DNA of 64,000 nucleotides from Marinovum sp034669705. GTDB taxonomy: Bacteria > Pseudomonadota > Alphaproteobacteria > Rhodobacterales > Rhodobacteraceae. Location: the NCBI RefSeq assembly GCF_034669705.1, contig NZ_JAXMOR010000017.1, positions 41,441 to 105,440 on the forward strand, given 5' to 3'. Every line of letters begins with the position of its first letter. Position 1 is the first letter of the stretch. Positions 46,518 through 54,292 of this stretch are shown in pieces. Under the pieces are notes generated by a model, which saw nothing but the letters and a program-made list of their open reading frames with translations, did not search any database and was not told where the DNA came from. Both the position numbers and the translations under genes were made by a program.

Positions 46518-47444
46518 ATGTTCTCCGAATACACGGCCAGCGAGCTCGGCGCGATCTTCGCGATGCAGGGCTTTGCCGGTCTCATCCTCTTCTCGGTCTT
46601 CGTCCTGATGGCGCTCGGCCTCGCGATCATCTTTGGCCAGATGGGCGTGATCAACATGGCTCACGGCGAATTCATGATCCTCGGGGCCTACGTCACCTAT
46701 CTGGTGTCCAACCTCTTTGGCGACCATATGCCAGTGCTGTTCTCCGGCTATTTCTTTGTGGCGATGATCCTTGCCTTCATGGCTGCCGGGGCGTTGGGGA
46801 TGTTTGTCGAATGGGCGATGATCCGACACCTCTACAAGCGCCCGCTTGATACCCTGCTGGCCACCTGGGGTCTGAGCCTGATCCTGCAACAGATCTATCG
46901 GTCGGTCTTTGGTGCGCGCGAGGTGGGCGTGACCATTCCTGACTGGATGATGGGGTCATTGCCGCTGACCGACATGATCGAAGTGCCGATCAACGGCATT
47001 TTCGTGATGATCCTCGCAGTGAGCATCTCGGCCGGCGTTTATGTCATGATGTACCGTTCGCGCTGGGGCCAGCAGGTGCGCGCGATCAACAACAATCGGC
47101 AGATGGCCGATGCGGTCGGCATCAACACCGCGCTGACCGACCGTATGACCTTCGGCATTGGCTGCGGCGTCGCGGGTGTGGCAGGCAGCGCCTTTACCAT
47201 GATCGGCTCGACCGGGCCGACAGCAGGCCAGCAATACATCGTCGACACCTTCCTGGTGGTGGTCTTCGGCGGCGCAGGCAGCCTTTTGGGCACCATCGCC
47301 TCGGCCTTTTCGATTTCTCAGGCGCAATCGATCATGGAGTTCTTCCTCTCCGGCTCGATGGCCAAGGTCCTCACCCTGCTGACCGTGGTCGGCATCCTGA
47401 TGCTGCGACCGCAGGGCCTTTTCTCGCTCAAGCTGCGCAAGTGA
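46518..47444 (+). CDS. urtB: Urea/short-chain-amide-type ABC permease (UrtB-like)
   Basis: The 308-residue inner-membrane protein begins MFSEYTASELGAIFAMQGFA and shows the LivH/UrtB features FGQMGVINMAHGEFMILGAY and VFGGAGSLLGTIASAFSISQ. AAAGGTGAGCC precedes the ATG. It is the first of four ABC genes followed by formamidase and FmdB, the arrangement known for short-chain amide/urea uptake. The binding protein (UrtA/FmdD) that normally precedes it is not present; only hairpins and a truncated kinase lie upstream. The importer would therefore need a binding protein from elsewhere. Confidence 0.88.
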   Translation: MFSEYTASELGAIFAMQGFAGLILFSVFVLMALGLAIIFGQMGVINMAHGEFMILGAYVTYLVSNLFGDHMPVLFSGYFFVAMILAFMAAGALGMFVEWAMIRHLYKRPLDTLLATWGLSLILQQIYRSVFGAREVGVTIPDWMMGSLPLTDMIEVPINGIFVMILAVSISAGVYVMMYRSRWGQQVRAINNNRQMADAVGINTALTDRMTFGIGCGVAGVAGSAFTMIGSTGPTAGQQYIVDTFLVVVFGGAGSLLGTIASAFSISQAQSIMEFFLSGSMAKVLTLLTVVGILMLRPQGLFSLKLRK

Positions 47445-47460
47445 CCCGGAGGATAGACCA

Positions 47461-48585
47461 ATGAAAACCCACAGCCACGCCTTCCTTTCGCCCCGCGACA
47501 TGATCGGCTTTGCCCTGCTTGCCGCGGTGATCTTCGTGGTCTTCCCGATGCTGCTTGAACCGTTTCGGCTCAACCTCTTCGGCAAGTACCTGACCTATGC
47601 CTTTGTCGCGGTGGGCCTCGTGCTCTGCTGGGGCGTTGGCGGTATCCTGTCGCTGGGCCAGGGCGTCTTTTTCGGCCTCGGGGGGTATTGCATGGCGATG
47701 TTTCTCAAGCTCGAGGCCTCGAGCCCCGAGAATACCGCCATCCAGTCAACCCCGGGCATTCCCGATTTCATGGACTGGAACCAGCTCTCGGCGCTGCCGT
47801 GGTGGTGGGAGCCGTTCAGCTCCTTCGCCTTCACCATCTTTGCGGTGATCGCAGTGCCGGTGGCCTTCTCCTACATCATCGGCATGGCGATGTTCCGTCG
47901 CCGGGTGGGGGGCGTCTATTTCGCCATCATCACCCAGGCCATCGCGGCGATCCTCACGATCCTGATCATCGGCCAGCAGGGCTTTACCGGCGGCGTCAAC
48001 GGCATCACTGACCTGCGTACCCTTCACGGCTGGGACATCCGCACCGACGAGGCCAAGACCGCGCTCTATTTCGTCAACGGCGTGCTGCTTTTTGCCGTGC
48101 TCCTGGTGGCGCAGTTCGTTCGCAAGTCCAAGCTCGGCCGGCTGCTGATCGCGATGCGCGATCAGGAGGACCGGGTGCGCTTTTCCGGCTATGACGTGGC
48201 CAACTTCAAGATCTTCGTCTTTTGCCTCGGGGCCGCCTTTGCCGCCATCGGCGGCGCAATGTTCACCCTTCAGGTCGGGTTCATGTCGCCGTCCTTCGTC
48301 GGCATCGTGCCTTCGATCGAAATGGTGATCTTTGCCGCCGTCGGGGGCCGGTTGTCGATCCTCGGCGCGGTCTGGGGCACGCTCTTGGTGAACTGGGCCA
48401 AGACCTCGTTCTCGGAAAGCTTCCCAGAACTTTGGCTGCTCGGCCTTGGTGCGCTCTTTATCGCTGTGGTCATGGCCTTTCCCAACGGGTTGGCCGCTGT
48501 CTGGGCCGAACAGATCGAGCCGCGTCTTCTGAAACTCACCCGGCGCGGCACCAAGCCGCTGCCCAATGCCACCCCGGCGGAGTGA
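47461..48585 (+). CDS. urtC: Urea/short-chain-amide-type ABC permease (UrtC-like)
   Basis: The 374-residue inner-membrane protein has LivM/UrtC segments: LCWGVGGILSLGQGVFFGLG near residue 60, GQQGFTGGVNGITDLRTLHG near 175 and RVRFSGYDVANFKIFVFCLG after the coupling loop. Length and order match urea-type systems. It follows the UrtB-like gene by 16 bases with GGAGG before the start, and pairs with it to form the channel. Confidence 0.88.
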   Translation: MKTHSHAFLSPRDMIGFALLAAVIFVVFPMLLEPFRLNLFGKYLTYAFVAVGLVLCWGVGGILSLGQGVFFGLGGYCMAMFLKLEASSPENTAIQSTPGIPDFMDWNQLSALPWWWEPFSSFAFTIFAVIAVPVAFSYIIGMAMFRRRVGGVYFAIITQAIAAILTILIIGQQGFTGGVNGITDLRTLHGWDIRTDEAKTALYFVNGVLLFAVLLVAQFVRKSKLGRLLIAMRDQEDRVRFSGYDVANFKIFVFCLGAAFAAIGGAMFTLQVGFMSPSFVGIVPSIEMVIFAAVGGRLSILGAVWGTLLVNWAKTSFSESFPELWLLGLGALFIAVVMAFPNGLAAVWAEQIEPRLLKLTRRGTKPLPNATPAE

Positions 48586-48591
48586 TCCCTG

Positions 48592-49344
48592 ATGCTCGAC
48601 ATGACCAACCCGAAATACGTGCTGATGGTCGAAGGGCTGACCGTGTCCTTCGACGGGTTCAAGGCGGTCAACGACCTGTCGTTCTACGTCGAACCCAACG
48701 AATGCCGTGTCATCATCGGCCCCAATGGCGCGGGCAAGACCACCGTACTTGACCTGATCTGCGGCCGGACCAAGGCAACCTCGGGCAATGTTGCCTTCAA
48801 GGGCGCGGACCTGTTGAAAATGCGCGAAGATCAGATCGTGCATGCCGGGGTGGGCCGCAAATTCCAGACCTCCTCGGTTTATGAAGATCTTTCCGTCTTT
48901 GCCAATCTCGAGCTGAGCTTTCCCAAGGGCCACGGCGTCTTTGGCGCGCTGTTCTTCCAACGCGACGACGAGGTCAAGGCGCGGATCGAAGAGATCGCCG
49001 AGATGATCTTTCTGGCCGAGCACTTGACCCAGAAGGCGGCCTTTCTCAGCCACGGCCAGAAGCAATGGCTCGAGATCGGCATGCTGCTGATCCAGGACCC
49101 CGAACTGTTGATGCTCGACGAGCCGGTGGCCGGCATGTCGGTGGCCGAACGCAAGAAGACCGCCGAGCTGCTCAACCGCATCATCGCAGACCGTTCGGTC
49201 ATCGTGATCGAGCATGACATGGGCTTTGTCGCCGACATCGCCACCCGCGTCACCGTGCTGCACCAAGGCAAGGTTCTGTCCGAAGGCTCGATGGAACACG
49301 TCCAGAATGACCCTCGGGTTGTCGAAGTCTATCTCGGACACTGA
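48592..49344 (+). CDS. urtD: Urea/short-chain-amide-type ABC ATPase (UrtD-like)
   Basis: The 250-residue product has Walker A (IGPNGAGKTTVLDLICGRTK), the segment VGRKFQTSSVYEDLSVFANL typical of UrtD, the C-loop LSHGQKQWLEIGMLLIQDP, Walker B (LLMLDEPVAGMS) and VIEHDMGFVADIA. LSHGQ replaces the usual LSGGQ, as is common in UrtD proteins. A second in-frame ATG at 48601 is possible. It works with the UrtE-like ATPase encoded ten bases downstream. Confidence 0.9.
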   Translation: MLDMTNPKYVLMVEGLTVSFDGFKAVNDLSFYVEPNECRVIIGPNGAGKTTVLDLICGRTKATSGNVAFKGADLLKMREDQIVHAGVGRKFQTSSVYEDLSVFANLELSFPKGHGVFGALFFQRDDEVKARIEEIAEMIFLAEHLTQKAAFLSHGQKQWLEIGMLLIQDPELLMLDEPVAGMSVAERKKTAELLNRIIADRSVIVIEHDMGFVADIATRVTVLHQGKVLSEGSMEHVQNDPRVVEVYLGH

Positions 49345-49353
49345 GAGGTCAAC

Positions 49354-50043
49354 ATGCTGAATATCAACCAACTCCGGGCGTCTTACGGCAAAAGCGAAGT
49401 GCTCCACGGTCTCTCCCTTGATGTCGCCCCCGGCGAGATCGTGGCCATCATGGGCCGCAATGGCATGGGCAAGACCACGCTGATGAAATCGCTGATGGGG
49501 ATCGTGCCGTCGCGCCAAGGCTCGATATCGATCAACGGCACAGATGTGACCGCGCAAAAACCGCACCAGCGGGTCGTCAGTGGCATCGCCTATGTGCCGC
49601 AGGGGCGGATGATCTTTTCGTCGATGACGGTGCAGGAGAATGTCGAGACCGGCCTGACCGTGACCGGCGAGCGCTGCGTGCCGTCGGACATTTACGAACT
49701 GTTTCCGGTGCTGCTTGAGATGAAAGGCCGCCGCGGCGGCAATCTTTCCGGCGGGCAGCAACAGCAACTGGCCATCGCCCGCGCACTGGCCTCGAAACCC
49801 AAGGTGCTGCTGCTCGACGAGCCGACCGAGGGCATCCAGCCCTCGATCATCCGCGAGATGGCCCGCACCCTGCGCCGCATCCGCGACGAAAAGGGCCTGT
49901 CGATCATCGTCTCGGAACAGGTGCTGAGTTTTGCGCTCGATGTCGCCGACAGGGTCGTGGTGATCGAGAACGGCGAGTTCGTCCAGGACAGCCCCCGCGC
50001 CAGCGTCGACGAGGCCAAGGTCTCGAAATTTCTTTCCGTCTGA
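49354..50043 (+). CDS. urtE: Urea/short-chain-amide-type ABC ATPase (UrtE-like)
   Basis: The 229-residue product begins MLNINQLRASYGKSEVLHGL and has Walker A (MGRNGMGKTTLMKSLMGIVP), the Q-loop YVPQGRMIFSSMTVQENVET, the signature LSGGQQQQLAIARAL and Walker B (VLLLDEPTEGIQPSII). GRNGMGKTT and the four-Gln signature are typical of LivF/UrtE ATPases. It completes the ATPase pair and is followed after 22 bases by the formamidase gene, so uptake and hydrolysis are encoded together. Confidence 0.9.
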   Translation: MLNINQLRASYGKSEVLHGLSLDVAPGEIVAIMGRNGMGKTTLMKSLMGIVPSRQGSISINGTDVTAQKPHQRVVSGIAYVPQGRMIFSSMTVQENVETGLTVTGERCVPSDIYELFPVLLEMKGRRGGNLSGGQQQQLAIARALASKPKVLLLDEPTEGIQPSIIREMARTLRRIRDEKGLSIIVSEQVLSFALDVADRVVVIENGEFVQDSPRASVDEAKVSKFLSV

Positions 50044-50065
50044 ACCAATTACAGGGAGTTTTACC

Positions 50066-51295
50066 ATGGCAGACACGCTGATTTCCGTCGATCTTTCGGA
50101 AAGCCCGCATACCAACGACAAGATCCACAACCGCTGGCACCCCGATATCCCCATCGCCGTCTGGGTCGAGCCGGGCGACGATTTCAAGATCGAGACCTAC
50201 GATTGGACCGGCGGGCAGATCGCCAACAATGACGATGCCGCCGACGTCCGCGATGTCGAACTCGAGCAGGTGCATTACCTTTCGGGGCCGATTGGCGTCA
50301 GAGGGGCGGAACCGGGTGACCTTCTCAAGGTTCACATCCTCGACATCGGTGCCAAGGAAGAAATGAACTGGGGCTTCAACGGCTTCTTTTCCAAACAGAA
50401 CGGCGGCGGGTTTCTGACCGAGCATTTCCCCGAGGCGCAGAAGTCGATCTGGGATTTCCACGGCATGTTCACCTCGTCGCGGCATGTGCCGGGGGTGGAA
50501 TACGCCGGTCTGATTCACCCCGGCCTGATCGGCTGTCTGCCGGACCGCAAGATGCTCGATATGTGGAACACCCGCGAGAAAGGGCTGTTTGACACCGATC
50601 CCACGCGCACCCCGCCGCTGGCGGCACTGCCCAACACGCAATCGGCACATATGGGCCAGATGCAGGGCGAGGCGCGTGACAAGGCCGCAGCCGAGGGCGC
50701 GCGGACCGTGCCACCGCGTGAGCATGGCGGCAATTGCGACATCAAGGATCTGTCGCGCGGATCGACCTGTTATTTCCCGGTTTATGTCGACGGCGCGGGC
50801 CTTTCGATGGGCGACCTGCACTTCAGCCAAGGCGACGGCGAAATCACTTTCTGCGGCGCCATCGAAATGGCCGGCTGGCTGCATATCCAGGTCGAAGTGG
50901 TCAAGGGCGGCATGGAAAAATACGGCATCCGCAACCCGATCTTCAAACCCTCGCCAATCACGCCGAAGTACGACGACTACCTGATCTTCGAAGGCATCTC
51001 GGTCGACGAGGACGGCGGCCAGCATTACCTCGACGTGCATGTAGCCTATCGGCAGGCCTGCCTTAACGCTATAGAATACCTCAAGAAATTCGGGTACACT
51101 GGGGCGCAGGCCTATGCGATCCTTGGCACTGCGCCGGTGCAGGGACATATCTCGGGGGTGGTCGACATTCCCAACGCCTGCGCCACGCTCTGGCTGCCGA
51201 ACGAGATCTTCGATTTCGACATCATGCCCGGCAATGATGGCCCGACCACGCATTTCGACGGTTCGATCGACATCCCGCTGGCCCCCGATCTCTAA
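50066..51295 (+). CDS. fmdA: Formamidase (FmdA/AmdA acetamidase-formamidase family)
   Basis: The 409-residue product starts after CAGGGAGTTTTACC. Family features are VDLSESPHTNDKIHNRWHPD at the N-terminus, PGDLLKVHILDIGAKEEMNW, then PPREHGGNCDIKDLSRGSTC and ITFCGAIEMAGWLHIQVEVV. The length is that of Methylophilus-type formamidases. It hydrolyses formamide (and more slowly other short amides) to ammonia and the acid in the cytoplasm, without the Cys-Glu-Lys triad of nitrilase-type amidases. With the importer it gives a nitrogen-scavenging route. Confidence 0.93.
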   Translation: MADTLISVDLSESPHTNDKIHNRWHPDIPIAVWVEPGDDFKIETYDWTGGQIANNDDAADVRDVELEQVHYLSGPIGVRGAEPGDLLKVHILDIGAKEEMNWGFNGFFSKQNGGGFLTEHFPEAQKSIWDFHGMFTSSRHVPGVEYAGLIHPGLIGCLPDRKMLDMWNTREKGLFDTDPTRTPPLAALPNTQSAHMGQMQGEARDKAAAEGARTVPPREHGGNCDIKDLSRGSTCYFPVYVDGAGLSMGDLHFSQGDGEITFCGAIEMAGWLHIQVEVVKGGMEKYGIRNPIFKPSPITPKYDDYLIFEGISVDEDGGQHYLDVHVAYRQACLNAIEYLKKFGYTGAQAYAILGTAPVQGHISGVVDIPNACATLWLPNEIFDFDIMPGNDGPTTHFDGSIDIPLAPDL

Positions 51296-51346
51296 CCTCT
51301 GACGGGCGGGGCCCTGCACCCGCCCCCTTCCACCCAGGAGGCTCAC

Positions 51347-51676
51347 ATGCCCTATTACGACTATCTCTGCGAGACCTGCGGCCCCTTCACCGAACAGACC
51401 AGCATGGCCAACTTCGATCAGCCCTGCGACTGCCCCAACTGCGGCATCTCGGCCCGGCGTGCGCTGCTGCGCGCGCCGATCCTTGCCAATATGGACACCA
51501 CCCGCCGCACTGCATTCGCCACCAATGAACGCGCGTCCCACGAGCCGAAATCAACCCGCAGCCACGGACCCGGGTGCGGTTGCTGCTCGGGCAAGAAGAA
51601 ACCCACGCGCACCCTGCACCGTCCGGACGGCTCGAAAAGCTTTCCTGCGGCCCGACCTTGGATGATTTCGCACTGA
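51347..51676 (+). CDS. fmdB: FmdB-type zinc-ribbon protein
   Basis: The 109-residue product starts MPYYDYLCETCGPFTEQTSM, with paired CxxC motifs (CETC, CPNC) forming a putative zinc ribbon in the first 40 residues. A low-complexity polar tail holds one more Cys pair (GCGCCSGKKK). An AGGAGG site precedes the ATG. FmdB proteins are proposed regulators of formamidase operons but their biochemical role is unsettled. The gene ends the operon. The 237 bp to the next, convergent gene hold no feature I could recognise. Confidence 0.85.
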   Translation: MPYYDYLCETCGPFTEQTSMANFDQPCDCPNCGISARRALLRAPILANMDTTRRTAFATNERASHEPKSTRSHGPGCGCCSGKKKPTRTLHRPDGSKSFPAARPWMISH

Positions 51677-51913
51677 CCTGAGGAATCCGGTACCCGCGCG
51701 CTCTGGCGGAACAGGCGTGGAAGCGCCGCAGAGCCATGACAGGTCCAATTTTGAGGTTTGGCATGACTGGCCGCGGTCGTCTCAGTCGGTGTTGAGAGGT
51801 GCTCCTTGTGCCTTTAGACCCGCCCCGTGTCCCGACCGGCAGAAGGGTTACCGAGGGCTGGCTTGGACAGAATATGGTTTGCCATCCCGTTCAAGCGCAT
51901 GGTGACCTGGTGA

Positions 51914-53449
51914 CTACCCTCTTGGATCGTGGTGGCCATCCGCCCCCTCAGCCGTCCGCAGGACCAACCCGGCCTGTCCCGCAAGCGGGCTGTATGCGGG
52001 GATGGCGGCAACCTCGTGACCCAGCCGGGCCAACCTGCCCATAACCTCGGGGCCCGCGTGGCCCTCGATCTTCAAGGAATCGCGCTGATCAGAAAAGGTC
52101 CGGCCCAGCAGGAAGCGTGGGGCACCGAGCGCCTCGGCCGGACCGGCCTGGTAGTCGATGAGGTGGGTCAGCAACACCGAGAGCGTCTGTGGCTGGCCAT
52201 CGGCCCCTTGGGTGCCGAAGACAAATTCCGGACGACCGGCGCCGTTCAGAGCGATACCCGGCGTCAGGGTGTAAAAAGGCAGCTTTCCGGGGGCGAAGGC
52301 GTTCACATGGGCCGGGGCCGAGTTGAACGCGGCCCCGCGGTTTTGCCACACGATCCCGGTGTCGCCAGCGACGACGCCGGCCCCCCAGTCGAAGTACGTG
52401 CTTTGCAGCACGCTCGCCGCATTGCCCGCGGAGTCGATGGCACCGAGGAAGGCAGTGTCGCCGTGTTGCCACGGCTCGGGCCAGGGCAGCGCCCGGTTCG
52501 GAAAGATCTTGGCAGCCTTTGCGTCAAGGGTTGCGTCGCAGAGCATCCGCTCCACGTCGATGGCGGCAAATTTCGGATCGGCTATGCTGGGACGGTCCTT
52601 GAAGGCATGTTTCACCGCCTCGATGCACAGGTGCAGGTGCGCGGCGCTGCCTGCCGTCAGGCCGGCGAGCTCAAGCCGCCCGAGGATGCCCATGATTTGC
52701 AGAAGGGTGATGCCCTGCGTCGGTGGCGGTGGTGCCAAAAGGAGCCGGTTTCGGTAGGGCGCGGAAAGGGGGAGGGTTTCCCTTGTGCGGGTCTGCGCAA
52801 GGTCTGTCGCAGCGATGGGGATGCCATTATCGTGCAACCCGCGCAGGATGCGCCTTGCCAGCGTCCCTTCGTAGAAATCGCGCGCGCCACGCTCGGCCAG
52901 CGTATCCAACGTCTCGGCCAGCGCGGGTTGGCGCAGATGCGTGCCCGCGCGAAGCGGCTGGCCATCGGCGACGAACAATCCCTCAAACCCCGGCCAATCG
53001 GCGATCTCGGGCAGCCGAAACTCGGTCCAGAACGCCTGGGAGGTCGAGACCGGGTGGCCTTGCCGGGCAATCGTTGCGGCAGGTGCAATCAGATCCTGCC
53101 ACTTTCCCGTCCCACCGAGCACACGGGCCGAATAGTCCAGTGCGTGCGCCCAGCCGTCCACAACTGCGGCCGTGGTCAGAACGGCCCCGGCACCACGCGT
53201 CGGGATCGGGGCGGTCGGCAAGGGGCGGTCGATGCCCTGTCCGATGGCGAGGAAACAGCGCCGATCTCCCATGCGATCCGCCACAAGCCAGACAGCGTCG
53301 CCGCCGAGCCCGCAGAAATGTGGCGCGACAACGGAGAGTACCGCCCCGGCAGCGATGATCGCCTCGGGCGCGGTCCCACCGGCGTCCAGCACCCGTTGTC
53401 CTGCGGCGGTCGCCAAGGGGTGCGGCGTGGTTACCGCTCCGGGGGTCAT
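51914..53449 (-). CDS. Gamma-glutamyltransferase-family protein
   Basis: I chose ATG at 53449, in a four-base overlap with the TetR stop. The 511-residue product has GGT-family features: TTPHPLATAAGQRVLDAGGT, HFCGLGGDAVWLV and the maturation site region HGDTAFLGAIDSAGNAASVL, with Thr332 as the candidate nucleophile. The usual TTHFS is here DTAFL, so it belongs to a divergent GGT-like branch. No signal peptide is visible, so a cytoplasmic enzyme is likely. GGT enzymes self-cleave and hydrolyse or transfer gamma-glutamyl groups; divergent members include cephalosporin acylases. The nearby peptide importer suggests a peptide-like or gamma-glutamyl substrate. Confidence 0.82.
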   Translation of the reverse strand: MTPGAVTTPHPLATAAGQRVLDAGGTAPEAIIAAGAVLSVVAPHFCGLGGDAVWLVADRMGDRRCFLAIGQGIDRPLPTAPIPTRGAGAVLTTAAVVDGWAHALDYSARVLGGTGKWQDLIAPAATIARQGHPVSTSQAFWTEFRLPEIADWPGFEGLFVADGQPLRAGTHLRQPALAETLDTLAERGARDFYEGTLARRILRGLHDNGIPIAATDLAQTRTRETLPLSAPYRNRLLLAPPPPTQGITLLQIMGILGRLELAGLTAGSAAHLHLCIEAVKHAFKDRPSIADPKFAAIDVERMLCDATLDAKAAKIFPNRALPWPEPWQHGDTAFLGAIDSAGNAASVLQSTYFDWGAGVVAGDTGIVWQNRGAAFNSAPAHVNAFAPGKLPFYTLTPGIALNGAGRPEFVFGTQGADGQPQTLSVLLTHLIDYQAGPAEALGAPRFLLGRTFSDQRDSLKIEGHAGPEVMGRLARLGHEVAAIPAYSPLAGQAGLVLRTAEGADGHHDPRG

Positions 53450-54168
53450 TGCGCTGTGCTCGCGAGGGAGGCGCGGATGATGCCCACGACTTCCTCCCGG
53501 CGGAGGTCGAGGAAGGCCGGATCGCCAAGGTCCCGACCGAGGACAACGCTCATCGTGTGGCGGTTGGCGATATGGATCGTCGAAAGACCGAGAATTGACA
53601 AATAGAGCAGCCCCGGATCCGGTCGGCTGGCAAAGCACCCCTCCTCCATGCCCCGATCAAGGACGGCGCCGATCGCCTCGATAAGCGTTTTGGCCCGGCT
53701 GTTGACGCTGGTCAGGTCGCGCACCTCTTGTGCATTGGTCATGTTCTCGATCCGCATCAGCGCCTGGAATTGCCGGTTCCGGCACATGTAGTCGAAGGTG
53801 AAACGAACGAGCCCATCAACGGCCTCGGCCGGAGGCATTTGCCAGAAGGTCGCCTCGGTTTCGGCCTTTCGCAAATCTTCATAAGCCTGTTCGAGGCAGA
53901 CACGGTACAGGCCGTGCTTGTTGCCAAAGTAATGGTAGAGCATCCGGACATTGCATCCCGCCGCCTTGACGATCCGCGAGACGCTGGCGCCCTCGTACCC
54001 ATGGCGCACAAAGTCGGCCGTCGCCGAAACGATCAGGCTCCGGGCGACGGGTCCGTAGACGTCACCTCGGTTCGATTCCTGCGAATGCGCCGGCTCATCG
54101 TTTTTAACCTGATCATTTATGAGGCCACCTGCGGCGCCATTGAGCGGTTTCAGCGTTTTCTGTCTCAT
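53446..54168 (-). CDS. TetR-family transcriptional regulator
   Basis: The 240-residue product has a 35-residue polar leader and then a TetR helix-turn-helix (LIVSATADFVRHGYEGASVS, RIVKAAGCNVRMLYHYFGNK). The C-terminal helical domain is of the YfiR/NemR-like length. It is co-transcribed with the GGT-like gene and divergent from the second peptide-type ABC operon. A palindromic site at 54205-54224 lies between them. Its ligand is probably the imported compound or its product. Confidence 0.9.
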   Translation of the reverse strand: MRQKTLKPLNGAAGGLINDQVKNDEPAHSQESNRGDVYGPVARSLIVSATADFVRHGYEGASVSRIVKAAGCNVRMLYHYFGNKHGLYRVCLEQAYEDLRKAETEATFWQMPPAEAVDGLVRFTFDYMCRNRQFQALMRIENMTNAQEVRDLTSVNSRAKTLIEAIGAVLDRGMEEGCFASRPDPGLLYLSILGLSTIHIANRHTMSVVLGRDLGDPAFLDLRREEVVGIIRASLASTAQ

Positions 54169-54204
54169 TTTCCTCCTCCTAAGCCGTTACGCATTCCATC
54201 TGGA

Positions 54205-54224
54205 GTAAGTAAGCGTTCACTTAC
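54205..54224. promoter_or_regulatory. Candidate TetR operator
   Basis: GTAAGT (54205-54210), eight bases, ACTTAC (54219-54224); the core AAGTAAGCGTTCACTT is an imperfect palindrome with a central CG. It lies 37 bases upstream of the TetR start and 69 upstream of the ABC operon start. Confidence 0.6.
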
Positions 54225-54292
54225 GTCTGACTGCTGCTCGCAAAGGGCGCAAGGTCAAAAGTGAAATCTCCCTGCTACGACGGCATGGCCCC

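Noticed and set aside
47746..50187. Minus-strand frame of 813 codons opposite the urt genes
   Set aside because: It spans three plus-strand ABC genes and their junctions. GC-rich codon bias leaves the antisense frame open, and no motif or ribosome site was found.
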